Source of the DNA: Actinomucor elegans
Taxonomy: Eukaryota; Mucoromycota; Mucoromycetes; Mucorales; Mucoraceae
Direction of reading: 5' to 3'
Assembly (NCBI GenBank): GCA_026027325.1
Contig: JAMSLZ010000002.1
Location: forward strand, 2,852,001-2,916,000
DNA length: 64,000 nucleotides
Each line of letters begins with the position of its first letter. Within the stretch, counting starts at the first letter, position 1. Of the stretch, positions 58,439 through 64,000 are shown one piece after another. The notes under the pieces are model-generated. The model saw only the letters and a list, made by a program, of their open reading frames with translations. It had not been told where the DNA came from and ran no database searches. Made by a program: the position numbers and the translations under genes.

Positions 58439-58881
58439 TAGCTTATTATTAAACGGTAAAGAAGCAATATGTACGTGGAGCTTTTTGTGTTTTTTTTTGA
58501 AATGATCTCGCGCTCTGCGGAGAGTAAAACATTTGAGTTAAATCCCTTCGTCGCCATTTTTCAGTATATAAATCACATTTTAAAGGCATTATTGTTTATA
58601 GTAAAGCGTTTATTATATTTCAAGGTAAATCTCTATTTTTATTTATTTATACAAAGGTAGACTTAATAGAGTGATATAAACAAATCTAGAAATCGTTATG
58701 AAAGCAGTATAATAGATTCTCATTAGCTATAGAAAGAATAGCATTTTTTTTTACATCATTGATACGCAGTAAGAAATTCCATACCAGCTTGTATCTTTTC
58801 ACAACGTAAAAGCCGTATTAATGCAGAGTAAATTCGCATTTTTTTTAAAGAGCTTAATGCTTCTCTTTCTGCTATTCAATC

Positions 58882-58925
58882 ACTGCTGCTTATAACTAAA
58901 GCAACTGCTGCTTATAACTAAAGCA
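58882..58925. repeat. Exact 22-bp tandem duplication
   Basis: The unit actgctgcttataactaaag plus ca occurs twice head to tail without a mismatch, 44 bp in all. Confidence 0.9.
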
Positions 58926-59324
58926 AAATTGTAAGGGGGTATACTTTTTTTTTGGTCCTTTAAATCGACTTTGAATAATGAAAATATCCTGATATGCAAT
59001 AAAAGTTTTTAAAAAACGCTGTTAAAAAAGGGTGAATGCTTTAATAGATGATGCAAATAAGATGTAGCGTTTTTATAAGTATGTAGAATTTATTTAATGA
59101 AAAGTTATTACCCATGTGTTTATTAAAGCGAAAAAATTCGCCAAAAAATATTCATGTATACTATTGATCACAATAAGCCTGTATTATTCATCGATAGATG
59201 ATGTTTATAAAATACAGTCATCATGCTCCATAAGGACCTGAAAATTTGAACCAAAGGGCATACGTTACAGTAATGCATGGCAGTGGATTTCATATATTTT
59301 TATGTAATACTATGAGATCCTATA

Positions 59325-59400
59325 ATTATTGATCTCTTGATATGTAGATCTCGGTCAAATACTACATTTGATTAGTATTCCGTGCTCGAAAAGGGCTTTT
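59325..59400 (+). repeat. Dispersed degenerate repeat
   Basis: Blocks tgatatgtagatctcggtca, aatactacatttgattagta and ttccgtgctcgaaaag follow the family order. Confidence 0.5.
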
Positions 59401-59528
59401 GCGCCTAAACGTAATCTTTGTTTAGCGATACCGCAATCAATCTACATATTGTACTTGCCAATAATTCACAGTAAACTATACTGTAATTATGTATTTCTTA
59501 GTATGGTAATATATGTATTATGACTTTA

Positions 59529-60728
59529 TTAAGTTGATAATGTTTCCAAATAGCTTTTGAAATGAGGTTTTTGGTCAAGTAAACCAGTAAACTCCAAGAT
59601 ACTTAATGAGGTTTGCATGATAGAATTTGATTTTATCAAGTTCCATATAAAGCTGTCGTTTGATTTACTGGTACTGTCATTTTGAAACAATGGTATTTCA
59701 AACACTTGTTGATTATCCATTACTTGTATACTATTATCGTTGTTGGAATTGCTGATCGTGCAATAAGATTGTTGCTGCTTCTGCTGTTGATGAAAAAGGT
59801 ATGTGGTGATCATCTCTAGTAGGCTGGAAACAACATGCTGATAGAATTCCATTACATACGCCTTGCTATGATTGGCTGATTCTTGAACAACTTGGTACAG
59901 TAACTTGCACTGGTCCACTATCTGATCAAACAACGTGTCACGTATCACCATCACACCTTGATTGTCTTGTTTTGTAGATTCTTTTAATATGATTTGTAAT
60001 GGTCTTAATATACAGATGGGTCGTATTACCGCCGAGTTATACTGTTGATTGGCCATGAGTGTGAACGACATCCAATCGTAATTTAAACTGTCTTCATGAT
60101 CTAACGAACTGGCTGACAACAAACACGGCAACGTAGACCATCGAATAAATAATGAATGCTGTTCTAGTTTCTGCTGTTGTTGTTGTTGATCTTTATGCAT
60201 TGAACAGATATTTGATAGACTGGCACATAATGGCTGTACGTCATCTTGATAAACAAACGCCATGATAGGTCTACCCATCAATTCTTCCACAGGTTGACAT
60301 AAAATAGGTGAAGACTGGACTTGCTCAATTGTACCATAAGGACTTAATCGAATAACTGATATCATATTATTACAAGGCACAATAGCTGACGAAAGCTGCT
60401 GCTGTTGTTCTTGTTCTGTGGATAAAAGCTTGATCAGCCAGTAATCTAAGCAACTGGATCCACCTAGGGGATCTTGATGGACGCATACTTGAAAATTAAG
60501 TATAGTTCCATTAGCATGTTGAATAGTGCATTCTGGAATATACGAGGTGATATGCGGAGAAAGCTTGAATTGTAATGTTTGAATCATGGAATGGCCCAAA
60601 AGTTCTGACATGGAGTAACCCAACAGGTCCAAAACGTCGTCTGTTGCTGTTACAATAGACTGCGTTGAATGATGTGTTATCAACAAGTAAGATGATCTTA
60701 AGGGGCAATCTGAAAAAGAATGAGGCAT
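59529..60728 (-). CDS. PAS-domain protein
   Basis: A single exon of 399 residues. An N-terminal PAS domain is visible (SIVTATDDVLDLLGYSMSEL, LGHSMIQTLQFK) and a second PAS-like region around residues 120-190 (VIRLSPYGTIEQVQSSPIL, ELMGRPIMAFVYQDDVQPL). The flavin-binding GXNCRFLQ motif of white-collar LOV photoreceptors is absent, and no zinc finger follows. Glutamine runs occur at three places. The C-terminal third is helical (VDQCKLLYQVVQESANHSKA). PAS domains mediate sensing or dimerisation; a regulatory role beside other PAS proteins is likely but not shown. Confidence 0.82.
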   Translation of the reverse strand: MPHSFSDCPLRSSYLLITHHSTQSIVTATDDVLDLLGYSMSELLGHSMIQTLQFKLSPHITSYIPECTIQHANGTILNFQVCVHQDPLGGSSCLDYWLIKLLSTEQEQQQQLSSAIVPCNNMISVIRLSPYGTIEQVQSSPILCQPVEELMGRPIMAFVYQDDVQPLCASLSNICSMHKDQQQQQQKLEQHSLFIRWSTLPCLLSASSLDHEDSLNYDWMSFTLMANQQYNSAVIRPICILRPLQIILKESTKQDNQGVMVIRDTLFDQIVDQCKLLYQVVQESANHSKAYVMEFYQHVVSSLLEMITTYLFHQQQKQQQSYCTISNSNNDNSIQVMDNQQVFEIPLFQNDSTSKSNDSFIWNLIKSNSIMQTSLSILEFTGLLDQKPHFKSYLETLST

Positions 60729-61438
60729 GTTTGAATAATATACAGTGAATTTGTGTTGTCAGTTTGCTGTGGGTTTTATTATAATCTTCATAAGATCACC
60801 ACCTGACTCTTTGATTAGCTTGTGATTCTGATGACGGAAGTTATTTATTTACTATGATTGCCCAAAGACTTCTCATCTTTTCATCCCTGACTTGGTTTAA
60901 ACGATACTATCTTGATCTTTGAGGCCTCTTTTTTTTTTTCAAAGCCAACCTTGCAGTTATATATATATATAATGGATTTGATCTGGTACAAGGTGCTGCA
61001 AGTGTTATCTGGCGTTTAATCCTGCAGTCTGTTCAAAACAGGCAATTGGTATTATGAACATGAAGCTTTAGTAATATCAGATCATGGCATTGCATATGTG
61101 AAAGCGCTTCTTAAAGAGCAATATGATACTTGTTAATCCTGATTCTAACAAAAGCAAACTATTATGCATCAAACTTGGTTTACACGGCAATGAACGTATG
61201 TCAAATGATCAACATAGGTACAAAGAGCTCAAGGATAAAGTTTAACTTCAATCCAACACTCTGATCAACAAACTATTGGGTATCAATAGCTAGCTACAGT
61301 GGATCTCAAAGAGAGTTTTAAATGGATGTAGTTTATTAGATATGGACTTTCAATCAAAGAAGATGGAAAAAATGTACAAGGAATGTTTGCCATTAAATAA
61401 TAAAGTGCTATACATTGTTAATAAAAAGAGACTTGATT
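60729..61438. other. Gap with a coding-like remnant
   Basis: At about 61027-61133 one plus-strand frame reads NWYYEHEALVISDHGIAYV and on to LLKEQYDTC before a stop, with no proper start. It may be the relic of a transposase or another gene. The rest is AT-rich flank. Confidence 0.35.
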
Positions 61439-63109
61439 TTACATCATCTGTCCCATATCCATACCACCCTCGAGATTCTCTTTGGCAAACATTTCGAAAT
61501 ATTGGAAAATGATGGTAACGCACAATAAAATACCGGTACCAGAACCAATGGCTCCAACCATATCAGCAACAACAGAAACAGCACCAAGACAAGCACCGCC
61601 AAAGGAAGCAGCCACAGGGATAACACGCTTCAATTCCTTATACATGGAAGTATCACGGTAACCAGCAATAACCAATTGCTGTTCCTTGAGTTGACGAGCA
61701 ACATCGCGAGGTGAAGAACCAGAGATTTCAATCCAAGTCTTGGAAAGAAGAGCACAGGTAGTTAACATTAAAGCGACGTATACAACGGTGTGAATGGGAT
61801 CCAAAAGAGCAGCAGTGAAACTACGAGGAGCAGAGAGATAATAGGCAATACCACCAACAGCATTCAACTGAGAAGTACCATCCAAAGCTTCCCATGTACC
61901 CAAAAGACGAACCAAAAAGTTATCAGTGAAACGCTTGTAAAGCATTTGAGAGATCATGAAAATATTAGAAGTCAAAGTAGATTGAAGCATGATAGGCATA
62001 TTGGAGGTATAAAAGAGCTTGACGGGATAAGATCCACGTTGACCACGAAGACGGTTAGACTTGACAGGCAATTCAACACGGAAGCCTTGAAGGTAAATGA
62101 CAAGCAAGAAAATGGAAGCAGTAGATAATAAACTCATAACATTGGGCATGTTGGTACGGTAAAATGCTTCCTTCAAGGCACGGGTCTTGTCTTTGCGAGT
62201 CATCAATAAATGAACCAAAGCAATCAAAGCACCTTCGAATTCATCACCACGACCACTATCCATGGTGGTAGGAGAAAGAGCCTTCCAAAAGATAGTTTCA
62301 CAAATATTAGTAGCGATGAAAAGGTTGATACCAGAACCAAGACCATAGCCCTTTTGTAATAACTCATCCAACAACAAGGTGATCAAAGAAGCAACCACCA
62401 ATTGAATAATCAAAATCAAACAAACACCAGCTCCAATATCACTAGGGTTACCGTAAAGACCAGTCAAAACGGATACAGTAGCATGACCAAAAGCAATAAG
62501 CATGGCAAACACTATCAGTTAGGTTTAGTTTTTGTGTTAAAGCTCAAATAGTCAAACTTACATTTTTGAGCGCCACTGAATAAAGCTCTATCTTCCTTTA
62601 AACTGTAATCGACCTCAATAATGTTGGCACCAGAGAGAAGTTGCATAATCATGCCTGAAGTAACAATAGGTGTAATACCCAACTCCATGAGTGTACCACG
62701 GTTGGAAGCAAGGATAACTCTCATCCAGAACAGAGGATCTGCAGAATCAGAGGACATGATACCGTAAAGAGGAACTTGGGACATGACCAAGAAAATGAAT
62801 AATGTCACTGCAGTCCACATCACTTTTTGATTGAAAGGAACCTATAAATCTAATTAAAAGACGCGTTCTACCGTATATCTTGCCGTAGCATTATGTTCAT
62901 ATCTCTTCCTCCCTCTCTTTCTCTCTACCCAATCCTAAAAGTATTCAATTCATACCTTGCGATCAGGTGTTGCGATTTCCGGAAGAATAGCCATGAATGG
63001 CTGAACAAGATGTAAGATCCTGACTATATGTCAAATAGAGATGATGAGTAAACACGCCTACAGTTGCCTTAATCCATATCATATCAAGAAATTGACACTT
63101 ACAACCCAT
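61439..63109 (-). CDS. SEC61: Sec61 alpha subunit of the ER protein translocon
   Basis: Four exons (63103-63109, 62956-63023, 62562-62841, 61439-62511) give 475 residues, the family length. Motifs in order: [59 protein letters not shown], then [20 protein letters not shown] (helix 2b and 3), [20 protein letters not shown] and [19 protein letters not shown]. The protein ends GGMDMGQMM. Ten membrane helices are expected. It forms the channel that receives ribosomes delivered by SRP, whose RNA gene lies 15 kb away. The first coding exon is only 7 nt (ATGGGTT), a microexon that also occurs at the 5' end of the SH3 gene here. Codon use indicates high expression. Confidence 0.96.
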
Positions 63110-64000
63110 TCTGTATTATATATTGGTGTTTATGTAGGTTTTGTAAAGGTGAAAAAGAAGAAGAAAGCTAGAGAAAACAAGAAATATGTTTAATAACCTA
63201 CGTGTAAACGAGGTTCACGAAAAATTAAGCTGAGTTGTAAGCCAATCAATAAATACTACATAAAATATCCAATCAAAAGTCTACACCTTGATAGTGCATT
63301 CAGCCCTCAAATGGTTATTTTAAAACTCAAAAAGCTCGTGTGTTGGACTTGTAAGCCAGAAAGACCAATCCTCACTGAGATTAGATATCGTGTTGTCCTC
63401 ATTTGCTTTCCTATCCCTCGATACCACAAGCAGTTTGATTAGTGGAGCGTAAAATATTGAGGGAATGCGTATTAATTCTTACGGTCGAGGAAATAAGTTT
63501 GTTTCATTGTTCTTTGTGGTATATTGAGTCTAATTTGAAGAATGTTTTGGTATCAGTCCAGTTTGCTTAGAGAGCATCCTCTTGTCAGAATATGTATATA
63601 AAGGTCTCACCGCAAGTAGGGATTTATTCTACTCTTTGCCGATCAATTGTAATACAGGTAGATATCCAAACTTATGGACGAGGCATCAGGGAAGCAGTGC
63701 CAACGAAAATCACATGCATGTTTTTGAATTTTGTGTAATTTTAAACAAGTGCTTCTTTTATTACGCAGATTTCATTAAAAAATATAGTGCATCTTTATTC
63801 CAGTAGATATACTAAACCATTCTGAATATAGAATGATAATAAGATGCTATATTCACATAAAATACATATTATCTAGTGTTTATCGTTAACATTGGGGTAT
63901 ATTGTTTGAATTTCGTTTAAATGATAGTTACTACGAATTAAATGTAACATTTGATCGAGAATAATGGAGAGATCTATTGATGAAATACAGCAAGATTCTG
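63110..64000. other. Right-end flank
   Basis: Promoter of Sec61 alpha (pyrimidine- and purine-rich leader) and AT-rich DNA with only short frames, then a partial dispersed-repeat copy near the window end. Confidence 0.45.
63925..63995 (-). repeat. Dispersed degenerate repeat (partial)
   Basis: Blocks gaattaaatgtaacatttga, tcgagaataatggagagatc and tattgatgaaatacag follow the reverse consensus order. Confidence 0.4.

Larger units (their letters stand above)
58439..59528. other. AT-rich gap between Get2 and the PAS gene
   Basis: Contains a perfect 22-bp tandem duplication (58882-58925) and a dispersed-repeat copy near 59.33 kb. The first part is the Get2 promoter. Confidence 0.5.

Noticed and set aside
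61790..62128. 112-codon plus-strand frame
   Set aside because: It is antisense to Sec61 alpha exon 4.
1..64000. CRISPR arrays, bacterial operons, insertion sequences
   Set aside because: No regularly spaced direct repeats; introns and gene content are clearly eukaryotic.
1..64000. tRNA or rRNA genes
   Set aside because: No cloverleaf with a matching B box and no rRNA core sequence was recognised. The GTAGTGGTAGTAT at about 46398 looks like an A box but lies inside the SRP RNA gene on the other strand.

Overview
The window looks like nuclear DNA from an early-diverging filamentous fungus, most likely a Mucorales species (Mucor/Rhizopus type). Genes are compact and split by many short introns (about 45-80 nt) with GTAAGT-like donors. 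Intergenic DNA is very AT-rich. The core set (Sec61 alpha, Rieske protein, eL34, SF3B6, Get2, Loa1, LSM12, ING/PHD protein, Ert1-type regulator) is typical of fungi. All exon coordinates were assembled by eye from splice signals, reading frame and family motifs. Every spliced model proposed as an intact gene sums to a whole number of codons, which supports them, but no search or transcript data was used.

Layout: 1-7.7 kb is mostly decayed DNA holding two copies of a segment with a ruined F-box gene. Next come an ING-family PHD protein (7.7-9.0 kb), a fungal-specific transcription-factor-domain protein without a visible zinc cluster (10.0-12.0 kb), and a CSC1/OSCA/TMEM63-type channel on the minus strand (13.5-16.8 kb). 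A decayed gene remnant (17.5-18.4 kb) precedes an Ert1/AcuK-like Zn2Cys6 regulator of gluconeogenesis (19.8-21.5 kb). After an AT-rich gap lies a dense block from 23.9 to 39.2 kb: SF3B6, pepsin-like protease, eL34, MFS transporter, TTC36-like TPR protein, RecQ-like helicase relic, three-SH3 adaptor, truncated gene, LisH-CTLH-WD40 protein, conserved-looking unknown protein and a small secreted protein. From 41 to 63 kb come LSM12, Mcp1-like, Rieske, SRP RNA, Loa1, BTB/CAP-Gly, a mitoribosomal protein, Get2, a PAS protein and Sec61 alpha. Long gaps (39.2-41.2, 43.4-45.0, 46.7-48.1, 53-56.8 kb) carry a dispersed degenerate repeat family.

Functional links: SRP RNA, Sec61 alpha, Get2 and Loa1 all serve the endoplasmic reticulum, covering cotranslational targeting, the translocon, tail-anchor insertion and phospholipid acylation. 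The Rieske protein, the Mcp1-like protein and the mitoribosomal protein are mitochondrial. Like most fungal neighbourhoods this is a mixed set, not an operon or pathway cluster.

The most notable observations are a well-formed AT-AC (U12-type) intron in LSM12, an SRP RNA gene with a TATA box about 28 bp upstream, a perfect 29-bp inverted repeat, a block of about 98-99% identity inside otherwise strongly diverged F-box duplicates, and a RecQ-like protein that has lost its Walker A lysine and C-terminal helicase lobe.
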